From the NCBI RefSeq assembly GCF_900182605.1, contig NZ_FXTB01000001.1, forward strand, positions 1,182,083 to 1,246,082: a stretch of 64,000 bases of DNA, in the 5' to 3' direction. The position numbers and the translations under genes were made by a program. Positions 42,703 to 52,444 of this stretch are shown in pieces. The notes beneath the pieces were generated by a model. It made no database searches and was not told the origin of the DNA. It was given only the letters and a program-made list of their open reading frames with translations. Source of the DNA: Saccharicrinis carchari (GTDB lineage: Bacteria > Bacteroidota > Bacteroidia > Bacteroidales > Marinilabiliaceae). Each line of letters starts with the position of its first letter. Position 1 is the first letter of the stretch.

Positions 42703-44712
42703 CTACTCCTCCTCAAAACCAAGGTTGGCAGAGATATTACGATAACGTTCGGCTTCTTCCGCCTCACCCATTTTATCGCACACCTGAGCCAAATAATAAT
42801 ACGATTCCGCATGATCATCCTTCAGGTTGATGGCCTTTTTAAGATCGTTGTATGCTCCGTTATTATTTTTTAAGAGCAAACGGGTACGTCCCCGGTTATA
42901 ATAAACCTTAAAGGTGCGCGGCTTTAGCTTGCGAGCCAGCGAATAGTCGGCCTCTGCCCCATCTAAGTCATTTGTTTCCACCTTTAGTCCGGCACGTTTA
43001 AACAGCGCATCAAAAAAATCGGGATTCAACAATATAGCCTTGTTTAGGTTGGCAATAGCTGCTGATTTATCCTTAGCTTTTACCAAACATTCGTTGGCCA
43101 TCAAAAAATATTCACGGGCAAATTCGCCCAGTTGCTTGTTTCTTTTCTTTTCTCTGCATTCGAGTGTTTGTATTTTTTTGCGTAATTTAGGTATCACTTG
43201 TAACTGGCGGGCAATAAAACGCAGCACATGCGGTTTTGTTAGGTCGTTACGTTTGGCAACTGCCAATCCCAGTTCCTGCATCGCAAAACCAAAGTCATCC
43301 TTTTTAAATGCTGCCAACGCATTTTTGTAGCTGTCGTCGGCACGGGCTGACTCCAAGCTTTCTTTAATTTGTAATTTATTGTTGCTTCGGCGCGAAAAAT
43401 CTACACATTCGCGCTTTACAATAACATCCCGGGCTGTTACTTGCGATTTCATGATAATACCCTCTAAGGAGCGACAACGGCTCAGTGCCACATAAAGTTG
43501 CCCGCCTGCAAAAGCGCCACCCGTAAAGTCTATCATCACCTTATCAAAGGTAAGCCCCTGACTTTTATGCACAGTAATGGCCCAGGCCAGTTTTAAAGGA
43601 TATTGCTGATACGAACCTATTTCGTCTTCGATAATCCGATTGTTTTTTTCATCGTATTTATACCTGACGTTGCGCCATAACTCTTTTTCTACCAGGTAAA
43701 GCTCATCATTTTCAAGACGCACATAAATACCTTCCTCATTTATTTCATCTATCCTGCCCAAACTGCCATTAAACCATCTTCGTTCGGGCGAGTCGTTTTT
43801 TATGAACATCACCTGGGCGTTTTCCTTTAGTACCAACTCCCGCGGTGTAGGTAAAGCCGATTCGGGAAACTCCCCCATCACCTGTCCCTCAAATACAATC
43901 TCCTCTCCTTCCAACTCACTCAGCTTATGATCGTTAATATAGTCCACCGTATTGCGACGGGTTGCCAGCGTAATAAAAAGCTCATCCAGCGGCGCATTGT
44001 ATGCCCGCTTATAACGTCGGTTAATAGTGGCCATATCATCTTGCCTTAGCGCATTCACCCTTATGCGATCCAACAAATTAACAAACTCGGGATTATTTTG
44101 ACGATACACTTTTTTCAGCTCAATTTGCACCATGGGCAAATGACGAAATACTCTTGCCGAAAAGAAAAACGGGGTTTGATAAAAACGTTTTAAAATGGCC
44201 CACTCCTCTCCTTTTACCACGGGTTCCAATTGAAAAATATCGCCCACCATTAACAGCTGCTTTCCGCCAAATGGCACTTGCATATTGCCCGAGAACACCC
44301 GTAGCACGCGATCGATAAAATCGAGGATATCCACCCGTAGCATTGAAACCTCATCAATGATGAGTAGTTCTAACTCTTTAATTAGTTTTTGATGGTTTTT
44401 TCGATATTTTAAAAAATCGTAGATACGGCCGTCTTTGGTACTCAGATCCGGATCGTCAGGCAGCAAGGGTCGAAAAGGAATTTTAAAAAAGGAATGCATG
44501 GTTTGTCCGCCTGCATTAATGGCGGCAATACCCGTTGGAGCTACCACCACATATTTTTTTTGGGTTTGAGCACAAATATATTTTAAAAAGGTACTTTTTC
44601 CGGTACCTGCCTTTCCGGTTAAAAATACGGATCGTCGGGTATATTGAATCAGTTTAAGCGCATCCTGAAACTCATCATTATCCGTATCGATATGTTGCAA
44701 CCATTCATCCAT
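42703..44712 (-). CDS. Pif1-like helicase with C-terminal TPR repeats
   Basis: A 669-residue fusion. Residues 1-430 are a superfamily 1B Pif1-type helicase with Walker A GKAGTGKST (33-41), Walker B IIDEVSM (118-124), GDIFQLEPV, and the late helicase motif WAITVHKSQGLTFDKV plus YVALSRC. After a charged coiled-coil linker (about 440-540) three or so tetratricopeptide repeats (about 545-665) follow. Pif1 helicases unwind 5'-overhang and G4-containing DNA. The TPR part probably recruits a partner; the combination occurs in some Bacteroidota but is not the classic architecture. It is a single gene. Confidence 0.88.
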   Translation of the reverse strand: MDEWLQHIDTDNDEFQDALKLIQYTRRSVFLTGKAGTGKSTFLKYICAQTQKKYVVVAPTGIAAINAGGQTMHSFFKIPFRPLLPDDPDLSTKDGRIYDFLKYRKNHQKLIKELELLIIDEVSMLRVDILDFIDRVLRVFSGNMQVPFGGKQLLMVGDIFQLEPVVKGEEWAILKRFYQTPFFFSARVFRHLPMVQIELKKVYRQNNPEFVNLLDRIRVNALRQDDMATINRRYKRAYNAPLDELFITLATRRNTVDYINDHKLSELEGEEIVFEGQVMGEFPESALPTPRELVLKENAQVMFIKNDSPERRWFNGSLGRIDEINEEGIYVRLENDELYLVEKELWRNVRYKYDEKNNRIIEDEIGSYQQYPLKLAWAITVHKSQGLTFDKVMIDFTGGAFAGGQLYVALSRCRSLEGIIMKSQVTARDVIVKRECVDFSRRSNNKLQIKESLESARADDSYKNALAAFKKDDFGFAMQELGLAVAKRNDLTKPHVLRFIARQLQVIPKLRKKIQTLECREKKRNKQLGEFAREYFLMANECLVKAKDKSAAIANLNKAILLNPDFFDALFKRAGLKVETNDLDGAEADYSLARKLKPRTFKVYYNRGRTRLLLKNNNGAYNDLKKAINLKDDHAESYYYLAQVCDKMGEAEEAERYRNISANLGFEEE

Positions 44713-44838
44713 CCCTCGTTGATTCTGCCTTTGTGTTTTTTATGTATTTCGTTATTCGACTGGTAAATTCCTGTAATCGCCATATGCCTGAAGCACTGTT
44801 CTATTTATCAATCAATACAATTTTAACTGCTTACGGTG

Positions 44839-44878
44839 TGTTGATATGTTAATGTGTTAATGTGCTAATGTGCTGATG
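44839..44878. repeat. Tandem 8-bp repeat TGYTRATG
   Basis: Five consecutive 8-bp units (TGTTGATA, TGTTAATG twice, TGCTAATG, TGCTGATG) between the Pif1-TPR gene and the TPR gene. Confidence 0.85.
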
Positions 44879-44938
44879 TGCTTACCGTCAAGCGTAAAAA
44901 CCACTTTTCCCGTTTGTCAACAGGTAAGCCTCCAACTA

Positions 44939-44990
44939 ATTACCGTTCACTGATTACCGTTCACTGATTACTGTTCACTGATTACTGCTC
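44939..44990. repeat. Tandem heptad repeat, NTNACTG family, overlapping a stop codon
   Basis: Alternating ATTACTG and TTCACTG units, a 14-bp period present about 3.5 times, run across the stop codon of the TPR gene (44982-44984). The consensus is that of 12074-12143 and 12225-12278. Confidence 0.85.
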
Positions 44991-47090
44991 ATTATTTTCG
45001 TCCTTAATTACGCGTTGCATCCCATAACGTTTAATCACATTATAGGCTTTGTACATGCCCAACTCTCCGGCTTTGCTTAAATCCAATGTACCTAATTCAT
45101 CTTGTTTCAGATAGATTCGCGTGAGTCCTCTGTTAAAATAAGCTTCGGCAAAAAACGGATTTAATTCGATGGCCTTGTCAAAGTTAGTTATGGCTCCTTC
45201 ATAATCTTTGCGGATACATTGCACGATGCCGAGGTTGTAATAAGCAAACTCATAATCGGGATCCAACTCCAGTACTTTTTGCAGGTCGCGTTCTATTAAC
45301 TCATAATCCAGGCGTTTTTTTATAATTTCGTCCTCTTTATTTTTTTGATCCTTATTAAGGGACGAAGTCAAAGGTTTCGAAATCAAACTCGATGGAAGTT
45401 CCTCTTCGTCAAAGGTCTGCATCATTTCCACCATTTTATACCTCACATAAGCGCGATTAAAATAGGCAAAAAGTGCCAAACCATTATCCCGGGTGTTTTC
45501 TACAATAAAATCGTATTCATTTATCGCACTGGTATAATTAAGCACCACACCGTACAATATAGCCCGGATAAAGCGTAATTCGTTATCATCCGGTGTTTGT
45601 TGCAGTTCGCTGCCAATATCTTTAATGGTAGAAAAATATTCCAAGGACTTGGTTCCGTCTGTTTCGGCTTCTCTGTTAGAGAAAACCAGTGGTCTTCCAA
45701 ACTTTTTACGCTGATTAAACTGTGTTACTTCCGGTTTAAAATACCGGGTACGATTTACCAGAGAATCAACCGAAAAGAAGGTAAGCCCATAAACAGACTC
45801 CAGATCAATTATAATATTTCGATTTTGTATTTTACCTCTCAAATTGTCTATTTCCTCCACCTCTGTTTCTTCGATACCAAAGTCGTCCAGCACCGCTATT
45901 TTATCGTGATTGCTAATGTCATCGTCCTTTTCGCTCCGCGTTTCTTTAGGCTTATTCCCTTCCTTACCCTTCTGCTGTTTCTCGCCTTTTTTACGCTGGT
46001 CCTGCTCCAGTTTATAAGCCATATTATAATCCCGGCCTGCCGCCACATTGTTATTTAGACCGCTATAAGCCTGGGCGCGTGCCATATAGGCATCAGGATA
46101 ATCGGGATAACGATCGACAATCAGGTTCAGGTCCGATATGGCTTCGCGATATTGTCCTACCTTAATATAAAGTAAGGAGCGGTTAAACAAGGTGAGTAAA
46201 TCACCTGGATTGAGCGCCAGCACTCTGGAAAAATCGTCAATGGCATTATTCACATCGCCCACTTCCACGCGTAATATACCCCGGTTGGCATAGGCCATGG
46301 TATTTTTGGGGTCCAGCTCAATCACCTGGTCAAAATCGCTCATGGTACCCATCAGGTTATCCATCTGATAACGGATTACCCCCCGCAACATATAATAACC
46401 CGCATCGCGTCGGTTTAGTGCTATCGCTTCATTTATCCTGTCCAGGGCTTTATCAAAATCGTTGGTTTCGTAATAAATAATAGCACTAAAGCGATACGCA
46501 TCAGCTACCAGGGGATTCACCTCTATGGCCTCATCCATATCCCGCACCGCTCCAATCGTATCATTTAAATGAAGTTTAGCGATAGCCCTATTGATATAGG
46601 CTCCATATTGGGCATTATCTATTTTAAGCACCGCGGTAAAGTCATCCACACTTTTTTGGTATTCTTTGGTATTCATATAAACCAGCCCCCGGTTAAAAAA
46701 GATGCCCTCGTCCTGTGGACTCAGCTCCAACCCTTTGGCATAATCGACCAACGACGCCTCGTAAGAACCGAACTTGCTACGGATATCGCCCCTGAAACGG
46801 TAAAAACTGGCATGGAAAGGATTGATACTGATGGCCTTATTCATATCTTTTTCCGCCCCTTTTAGGTCATCCAAACTATACTTGGCAAAGGCTCTTAAAT
46901 AATATGGTTCGGCCAGGTATGGTTTAACACGAATTACTTTATTAAAGTAGGATATGGCCAGCACGTAATCCTCAAAATAAAGGGCGTTTCTGCCAATGAT
47001 AAGAACCCTGTCTGTATCGATTTGAGCTTTGGTGTGAGAAGCCATGCCCAGTAAAAAAAGAATATGAAGAAAATAAAATATCTTTCGCAT
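44982..47090 (-). CDS. Secreted TPR repeat protein
   Basis: From the ATG at 47090 the protein has 702 residues; a 7-codon longer frame is possible. A signal peptide (about 1-23, LHILFLLGMASHTKAQ) is followed by about ten tetratricopeptide repeats (30-360), a Lys/Glu-rich linker (about 370-420), a non-TPR segment (425-500) and at least four more TPRs (510-680). It should serve as a periplasmic or outer-membrane scaffold; the partner is unknown. Its final codons and stop lie in a heptad repeat, so the C-terminus could change by repeat slippage. Confidence 0.85.
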   Translation of the reverse strand: MRKIFYFLHILFLLGMASHTKAQIDTDRVLIIGRNALYFEDYVLAISYFNKVIRVKPYLAEPYYLRAFAKYSLDDLKGAEKDMNKAISINPFHASFYRFRGDIRSKFGSYEASLVDYAKGLELSPQDEGIFFNRGLVYMNTKEYQKSVDDFTAVLKIDNAQYGAYINRAIAKLHLNDTIGAVRDMDEAIEVNPLVADAYRFSAIIYYETNDFDKALDRINEAIALNRRDAGYYMLRGVIRYQMDNLMGTMSDFDQVIELDPKNTMAYANRGILRVEVGDVNNAIDDFSRVLALNPGDLLTLFNRSLLYIKVGQYREAISDLNLIVDRYPDYPDAYMARAQAYSGLNNNVAAGRDYNMAYKLEQDQRKKGEKQQKGKEGNKPKETRSEKDDDISNHDKIAVLDDFGIEETEVEEIDNLRGKIQNRNIIIDLESVYGLTFFSVDSLVNRTRYFKPEVTQFNQRKKFGRPLVFSNREAETDGTKSLEYFSTIKDIGSELQQTPDDNELRFIRAILYGVVLNYTSAINEYDFIVENTRDNGLALFAYFNRAYVRYKMVEMMQTFDEEELPSSLISKPLTSSLNKDQKNKEDEIIKKRLDYELIERDLQKVLELDPDYEFAYYNLGIVQCIRKDYEGAITNFDKAIELNPFFAEAYFNRGLTRIYLKQDELGTLDLSKAGELGMYKAYNVIKRYGMQRVIKDENNEQ

Positions 47091-47141
47091 AAATAACATA
47101 CTCGGCACCATGGATCACCACCCACCATTTTTTTAATCGAA

Positions 47142-47149
47142 CAAATATA
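47142..47149 (-). promoter_or_regulatory. -7 box for the TPR gene
   Basis: TATATTTG on the minus strand, about 50 bp before the chosen start. A TTG lies 16 bp upstream, shorter than usual. Confidence 0.4.
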
Positions 47150-47412
47150 ATAAGATTAAAGGATTCAACTAAAACTGTACCAAAATTTTGCCCTAAGCTT
47201 AGCAGAATATGGTACATAAACAAGGGTTCTAAAAGCAGAAGCAATGTAAGAATTATCGGACGATCTTTTTTGCTCATTTTTTATAATAGAACCTCCCCAG
47301 AAGAGAGGTTCTTGCTCCCATTATCAAGAATCAACAGCTTAGATTTTTTTCTTTAATTAATAAAATAAATGTGTTGCACCTTTGCTAAAATACATAGTGG
47401 ATAAATTGACGT

Positions 47413-47462
47413 AAAAAAAAGGAGAAGCCAAATGGCACAAAGGCCATTCAATTTCTCCTTTA
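47413..47462 (-). terminator. Terminator of the GH20 gene
   Basis: AAAGGAGAA pairs with TTTCTCCTTT, with an inner AATGG/CCATT stem; the A-run at the left reads as eight T on the minus strand. It lies 39 bp after the stop codon. Confidence 0.8.
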
Positions 47463-47500
47463 AAAAATTACTATCGCTTTAACCTTACGGTCGAAACTAT

Positions 47501-49789
47501 TTAGTAGCTGTACATATCGCCGGCAGCTGTTGTAAACTTCTCGTCGCCTTGCTTTTTAAAGCGAACTATCGGTCCATTCCATGCCTGTGGCCATCCACCA
47601 ATAATATTGTTGAGGAACACCATCTTAACAGGATGCTTTCCGGCAGCAAGTGCTATGGTAGCGTTATTTCGCGAAAAGCGTTTCACCTCTCCATCGTTGT
47701 TAACCAGTAATTTATCGCCGATAAAAAACTGATCCACATCAGTAGCAAACTCATAAATACCGTCAGCGGGTATATCAAGATAACCGGTAATTATAGCAGC
47801 CGAGGTATGGTCATCGGCGAAGATACCTTTAAAGTTGGCGTTTTTAACCACTGATTCTTTCCAACTCTTCACATCTTTTAATTCGTCTACCTTGATGTAA
47901 GTACCCTCAGCAAGCTTCATTTTAAGCCCTTTACCTGTGGTTTTAACATCCGCAGCAGGTAATAACTCCTGTTTCTCCACTTTGATAGTACGTACGTCGC
48001 TCATTCTACCTGTTTTCATGACCGAACGGATTTTAACCGTTGCGTTTTCATTAAAGGTTAAAGGAGTTGTATACTCCTTAGAATCGGCGTTGGGTTCGCT
48101 ACCGTCTAGTGTATACACCATTTTAATGGGACGGGTAGTGGTAAACTCCAGGGTAGCCTGATCGGTAAAGGCCATTACGTTAACCGGACCTTCGGGAAGG
48201 GGAATATGATAATTGACATTATGCTTGTCGAGACGCACAAACTGCTTATCCATACGCTTCAGAAAGTCGTCATAACTTTTATTGGCTACTTCTGTCCAGC
48301 CTACTTCGGCCAGGGCAATAATACGAGGATATATCCTATACTCGAATAAATCGGACTCATACATATATTCCGACCATACGTTTCCTTGCGTTCCCAGTAC
48401 ATGCTTGGCCTTTTCGGGACTCAATGATTGGGGTACCGGATCGTATCCGTAGGATTCTTCGAGGGTTGTGTAACCGCCAATGGCCACGGGCTCTACTTTG
48501 CTACTGCCCTGATAATGGTCCAAATAAACCCAGTTTCCGGGTGTCATTACCACATCATGACCTTGCTCGGCGGCTGTAATACCCCCTTCTTCGCCACGCC
48601 ACGACATTACAACAGCCGACCCGGCCAAACCACCTTCAAGTATCTCGTCCCAGCCAACCATAATACGGTCGTGAGCCAGTAATACTTTTTCCATGCGCTT
48701 GATAAAATAACTCTGTAGTTCGTGCTCGTTGGCCAAGCCTTCCTTACGTATCCTGCGCTGACAATCCGGACATTTTTCCCAACGATCCTTTGGGCATTCG
48801 TCGCCACCGATATGAAAATACTTGTAAGGGAAAAGAGGCACCACCTCATCAATCACATCTTCGAGAAACTCAAACACCTCTTCTTTTCCGGCGCAATATA
48901 CATCGGGTTCAACGCCCCATATGTTACGTACTTTAAAAGGACCACCTGTACATGATAAGTGTGGGTATGCTGTAAGGGCAGCCAAGGCATGCCCGGGAAG
49001 TTCAATTTCAGGTACTACGTTAATAAAACGCTTTTGGGCATATGCCACAATCTCTTTGACTTCTTCCTGTGTATAAAAACCACCATACTCATGACCTTCA
49101 CCCTCAATGCGGGTAGCCCCTAATGTGGTCAATTTAGGATACTTTTTTATTTCGATACGCCAACCCTGATCTTCGGTCAGATGCCAGTGAAAGGTATTCA
49201 TTTTAAAGAGAGCCATTACGTCGAGTTGTTTTTTTATAAACTCCACGGGCACAAAATGACGGCACACGTCCAGGTGCATTCCACGCCAAACAAAGCGGGG
49301 GTCGTCGTTTATTTGTACGTAGGGCATGTACCACTCCACATTGCTAACTTTTGTAGGGCTCTCCAATTCGGGTGGTAATAACTGCAACACAGTCATCAAT
49401 CCATAAAAAGCACCACGTTCGGTTGAAGCCACAATGGTAGCCCCCTGTTCTGTAACGCTCAACGCATAGGCTTCGTCGCCTTTGTTGGCAGCCGGATCCA
49501 GCTCGATAGCAATAAAGTTTTTAGCGGGTTTTTCAGCGCTTACCGTGAGCTCAAAACCCGCCGCATTTTTAAAACGTGCGTTAATTAGTGCAGCCGCTTC
49601 TTTCAGGTTTTCATTATCCGGCACCACAAAAGTTGTTTTGGCAGTTACGGTAAAAAAACCATCTTGCTGTGTCACCTCATTGGGTTGTGGCACAATAGAC
49701 AGTTCCTTTGTTTTCGCCTTTTTCTCGGCGCACGATACCAATGCAAACACAGCCATGGCAACGAGAATTAAATTTTTGTACATCTTCAT
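47501..49789 (-). CDS. Beta-N-acetylhexosaminidase, GH20, lipoprotein
   Basis: A 762-residue exported enzyme that removes terminal N-acetylglucosamine or N-acetylgalactosamine from glycans or chitin fragments. Lipobox LVSC (cysteine 20) starts it. A GH20b N-terminal domain covers about 28-160. The catalytic barrel (about 165-500) shows FHWHLTEDQGWR (200-211) and the Asp-Glu pair in HIGGDECP (D330-E331). After a chitobiase-type beta domain (about 530-610) a C-terminal PA14-like domain (about 640-755) follows, probably sugar-binding. It has no SusC/D neighbours but lies upstream of a set of sensor genes. Confidence 0.95.
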   Translation of the reverse strand: MKMYKNLILVAMAVFALVSCAEKKAKTKELSIVPQPNEVTQQDGFFTVTAKTTFVVPDNENLKEAAALINARFKNAAGFELTVSAEKPAKNFIAIELDPAANKGDEAYALSVTEQGATIVASTERGAFYGLMTVLQLLPPELESPTKVSNVEWYMPYVQINDDPRFVWRGMHLDVCRHFVPVEFIKKQLDVMALFKMNTFHWHLTEDQGWRIEIKKYPKLTTLGATRIEGEGHEYGGFYTQEEVKEIVAYAQKRFINVVPEIELPGHALAALTAYPHLSCTGGPFKVRNIWGVEPDVYCAGKEEVFEFLEDVIDEVVPLFPYKYFHIGGDECPKDRWEKCPDCQRRIRKEGLANEHELQSYFIKRMEKVLLAHDRIMVGWDEILEGGLAGSAVVMSWRGEEGGITAAEQGHDVVMTPGNWVYLDHYQGSSKVEPVAIGGYTTLEESYGYDPVPQSLSPEKAKHVLGTQGNVWSEYMYESDLFEYRIYPRIIALAEVGWTEVANKSYDDFLKRMDKQFVRLDKHNVNYHIPLPEGPVNVMAFTDQATLEFTTTRPIKMVYTLDGSEPNADSKEYTTPLTFNENATVKIRSVMKTGRMSDVRTIKVEKQELLPAADVKTTGKGLKMKLAEGTYIKVDELKDVKSWKESVVKNANFKGIFADDHTSAAIITGYLDIPADGIYEFATDVDQFFIGDKLLVNNDGEVKRFSRNNATIALAAGKHPVKMVFLNNIIGGWPQAWNGPIVRFKKQGDEKFTTAAGDMYSY

Positions 49790-50217
49790 AAATACTTATT
49801 TAAAAGTTATTGTTGGTTTTCTTCATCAAAAGATGAATTCTATTTCAATCATTGTTAAACTGTAAAAATGAGCATTAACCTTGATACTGACCATTGATTT
49901 TATACATATTTTGTTTGACTTTGTACATTAATCGGGATTAGTGTATTTTTATGAGAAATACAAAAAGCCGTAGTTTTCGAAAGTCTTTACCGTGAATACT
50001 ACTACACTGACCTTAGTATTGTGCAATACGGCACCATTCATGTTTATATCAAAACCACAATTACCCGTGTATGGAGGCAAGTACTGTATATGGAACAGAA
50101 AAACTTTTGAACGGCTGCAAAATCCCCACTCTTAAAAAGGAGGTTAAGGGTACTGAATGACATTTTAGGATGGATATGTTGCAATATACAAACCGCTATA
50201 GGGTTAGTTAAAAGCAG
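49790..50217. other. Intergenic region upstream of the GH20 gene
   Basis: No gene, RNA or strong hairpin is seen in these 428 bp. No perfect -7 box for the GH20 gene was found on the minus strand. Confidence 0.4.
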
Positions 50218-52134
50218 TTAACTATGTACTCCCTTGTTTATATTTGAACGTTGCGGTATAACAAACGAAAAAGTGCTCCCCTTTCCTTTTGTGCTCTGAA
50301 TTTTCAATTGGCCATCGTGCCTGCTAATAAATGAGCTGCACAAGCTAAGCCCAAGACCAGAGCCTCTTTCGCCGTTAGTGCCTGCAGAATGATAATTGCT
50401 TGTTTGGTCGAGCACCTGAACGATTTCCTCCTCGCTCATGCCCACGCCCTTATCGCGTACTATAAACTCAACATTTTCATCTTTTACAGCCGCCTCTATT
50501 TTTACCAGCGAACCGGACTCCGAAAATTTTATAGCATTGCTTACCAGGTTTCGTAAAACTACCAGCAGCATATTTTTGTCGGCATATACAAAAGTATCTT
50601 CCACGGTAGATTCCAAACTAATTTGTTTTGCTTTTCCCAGGTATCCCAACTGATCGATGCATAACTGCACCACCTGTTTTAAACTAACTTTTTCTATCTT
50701 CGGTTTAAACACTTCAGTATTGCTTTCGGACCAGGTAAGTAAGGTGTCTAACAAACTATGTGTTGAGTCGACCATAGGAACGAATTTTGACAGCATCAGT
50801 TTTATGGACTTATTATCGAGCAGGCGATGGTGCATTAACTGGGTAAAATTATTCAGGTTACCTACTGAATTCCTCAGGTCGTGACTTATAATGGAAAGCA
50901 GCTTACTGATATAACTATTTGTTTTATCCAATCGTTTTACCAACTCTGCATTTGCCTTTTGTTCCTTTTTATTTTTAATTAACACAACAATGCTAATTAC
51001 CAGCAAAATAAAAATCAGTAAGCTAAGTATTAGAAACAAGGTTCGTTGCCCGGCCAGTATAGCATTGTGCCTTTCAGCTTCTTCTAATTGTCGTGACTGC
51101 TCCTCTAATTCGTACTTGCTTTTTAGGGAAAGAATTATATTCTCCTTATTTTTTTGGTTTATAGAGTCGGTATAAAGCAGCTCAAGCCTGGAGTAATTTG
51201 CTGCTTCCTTAAAATCCATTCTATCATGATATAGCTTATTTAGCAGATGATAATTTCGTTTTAACAAATCGTGGTTTCTCAACTTTTTACTTTTTTCCAA
51301 CGATTTTTCTGAATATACTGTGGCACTATCCAAATTACCCGACAAATAATACATATCAGCAATATAATATTGATCTAATGCCATATCGTAGGTTAGCTCC
51401 TTGGCTTTGTATAGCTTAAGGGCACGCTGGTGAAAGGTCAGTGATTTTTTAACATCTGGTATACGACCATATAAATATCCGAGACCACTTAAATTGTAGG
51501 CATAAAGATTATCGAATGTATCGGGCAAATACGCAAAAGACTTATTGTAATAGTATACTGCCGAATCTGCCTTTCCCGCCTCAGAGAAATGCCCTGCTAT
51601 ATTATTGTAGTCGTAAGCTATTGACAAACTGTCGTTTTGCAACCTATTATAATACAATGATTTCCTGTCATTAACAAACGATAAACTATCGTTATCCACA
51701 CCTGCATATATTGTTGCTAACCTACCATAGCTGTAGGCCAACATAGTATAATCATTATCGGAAATCAGCTTTATGGCTTTCGTGATGCAATCGGCAGCCT
51801 GTTTATATTCACCAATAGTACTATACACGTCGCACATGCCTACCAAACTATAAAACACAGATAACGTATCAAAAGCATTAATGGCAAATTGGTTCGCCTT
51901 TGTAAAATACAACATTGCCTCGCTGTGCGATTTGTATAATGTTTCGTAACCCAGCTCCTGGTACACGTCGGCCTTTGCAGAATCGCTTATATCACATAGG
52001 AGCAGTGCCTTTAGGCTATCTACCTTTTCCTGAGCGTATAAACTCCCGGTAGGATACAGAAGAAACAGCATCAACAGAAAAAAAAATTTTTGTACAGCTA
52101 AAATATGATGCCAATGTTTCAAGTTATTCAGCAT
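50218..52134 (-). CDS. TPR-domain sensor histidine kinase
   Basis: A 638-residue membrane kinase. A signal peptide or anchor (about 14-34) is followed by periplasmic tetratricopeptide repeats (about 55-330), one membrane segment (364-387), a coiled linker, a HisKA domain with the phospho-accepting H418 in IISHDLRNSVG and an HATPase domain (about 510-630) with DKGVGMSEEE and GSGLGLSL motifs. No receiver domain is fused and none is adjacent on this strand, so the partner response regulator is elsewhere or is one of the nearby ones. The ligand is unknown. Confidence 0.9.
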   Translation of the reverse strand: MLNNLKHWHHILAVQKFFFLLMLFLLYPTGSLYAQEKVDSLKALLLCDISDSAKADVYQELGYETLYKSHSEAMLYFTKANQFAINAFDTLSVFYSLVGMCDVYSTIGEYKQAADCITKAIKLISDNDYTMLAYSYGRLATIYAGVDNDSLSFVNDRKSLYYNRLQNDSLSIAYDYNNIAGHFSEAGKADSAVYYYNKSFAYLPDTFDNLYAYNLSGLGYLYGRIPDVKKSLTFHQRALKLYKAKELTYDMALDQYYIADMYYLSGNLDSATVYSEKSLEKSKKLRNHDLLKRNYHLLNKLYHDRMDFKEAANYSRLELLYTDSINQKNKENIILSLKSKYELEEQSRQLEEAERHNAILAGQRTLFLILSLLIFILLVISIVVLIKNKKEQKANAELVKRLDKTNSYISKLLSIISHDLRNSVGNLNNFTQLMHHRLLDNKSIKLMLSKFVPMVDSTHSLLDTLLTWSESNTEVFKPKIEKVSLKQVVQLCIDQLGYLGKAKQISLESTVEDTFVYADKNMLLVVLRNLVSNAIKFSESGSLVKIEAAVKDENVEFIVRDKGVGMSEEEIVQVLDQTSNYHSAGTNGERGSGLGLSLCSSFISRHDGQLKIQSTKGKGSTFSFVIPQRSNINKGVHS

Positions 52135-52204
52135 TGATTTAAATCGTATACGGGCTATTATATATAAAGTTTTGCTTGCAAAAAACTAATAAAAAAAGTG
52201 CATA

Positions 52205-52235
52205 CAAAGATATTTTAATTTAGCGTTGTTGGCAA
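52205..52235 (-). promoter_or_regulatory. Promoter of the TPR kinase gene
   Basis: TATCTTTG on the minus strand (complement of 52205-52212) fits TAnnTTTG and a TTG (52233-52235) lies 20 bp upstream. The predicted leader is about 65 nt. Confidence 0.6.
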
Positions 52236-52395
52236 GTATTAGGAAGTGCTTAAAAAACTATGCACTTTGTAAAAGAAAAGGTACTATGGTTTCCTTTGGG
52301 ACGGAACGATTAACTTATATATGGTTTTTACCCATATTAAACCCAAATGGCTACGAAACCTCAGTACTTACTATGAATCTGGATTGTTAGCTAAT

Positions 52396-52432
52396 GAAAA
52401 AAACACCCGTTTTTTGTGCAGTAAAAACACGG
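52396..52432 (-). terminator. Terminator of the hybrid sensor gene
   Basis: CCGTGTTTTT pairs with AAAAAACGG across a short loop and is followed on the minus strand by GTG and seven T. Confidence 0.7.
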
Positions 52433-52444
52433 ACTACCCAATTC

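Larger units (their letters stand above)
47091..47500. other. Intergenic region between the GH20 and TPR genes
   Basis: Contains a -7 box for the TPR gene (47142-47149), an 8-bp-stem hairpin without T-run (47288-47295 with 47305-47312) and the GH20 terminator (47413-47462). A 101-codon frame starting at 47277 overlaps the TPR gene out of frame and is not accepted as a gene. Confidence 0.5.
52135..52444. other. Intergenic region between two sensor genes
   Basis: It contains the kinase promoter (52205-52235) and the hybrid-sensor terminator (52396-52432), and nothing else that I can recognise. Confidence 0.5.

Noticed and set aside
46972-47277. 101-codon minus-strand ORF with a hydrophobic N-terminus
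   Set aside because: Two thirds lie out of frame inside the TPR gene's start and promoter; the hydrophobic start comes from AT-rich DNA.
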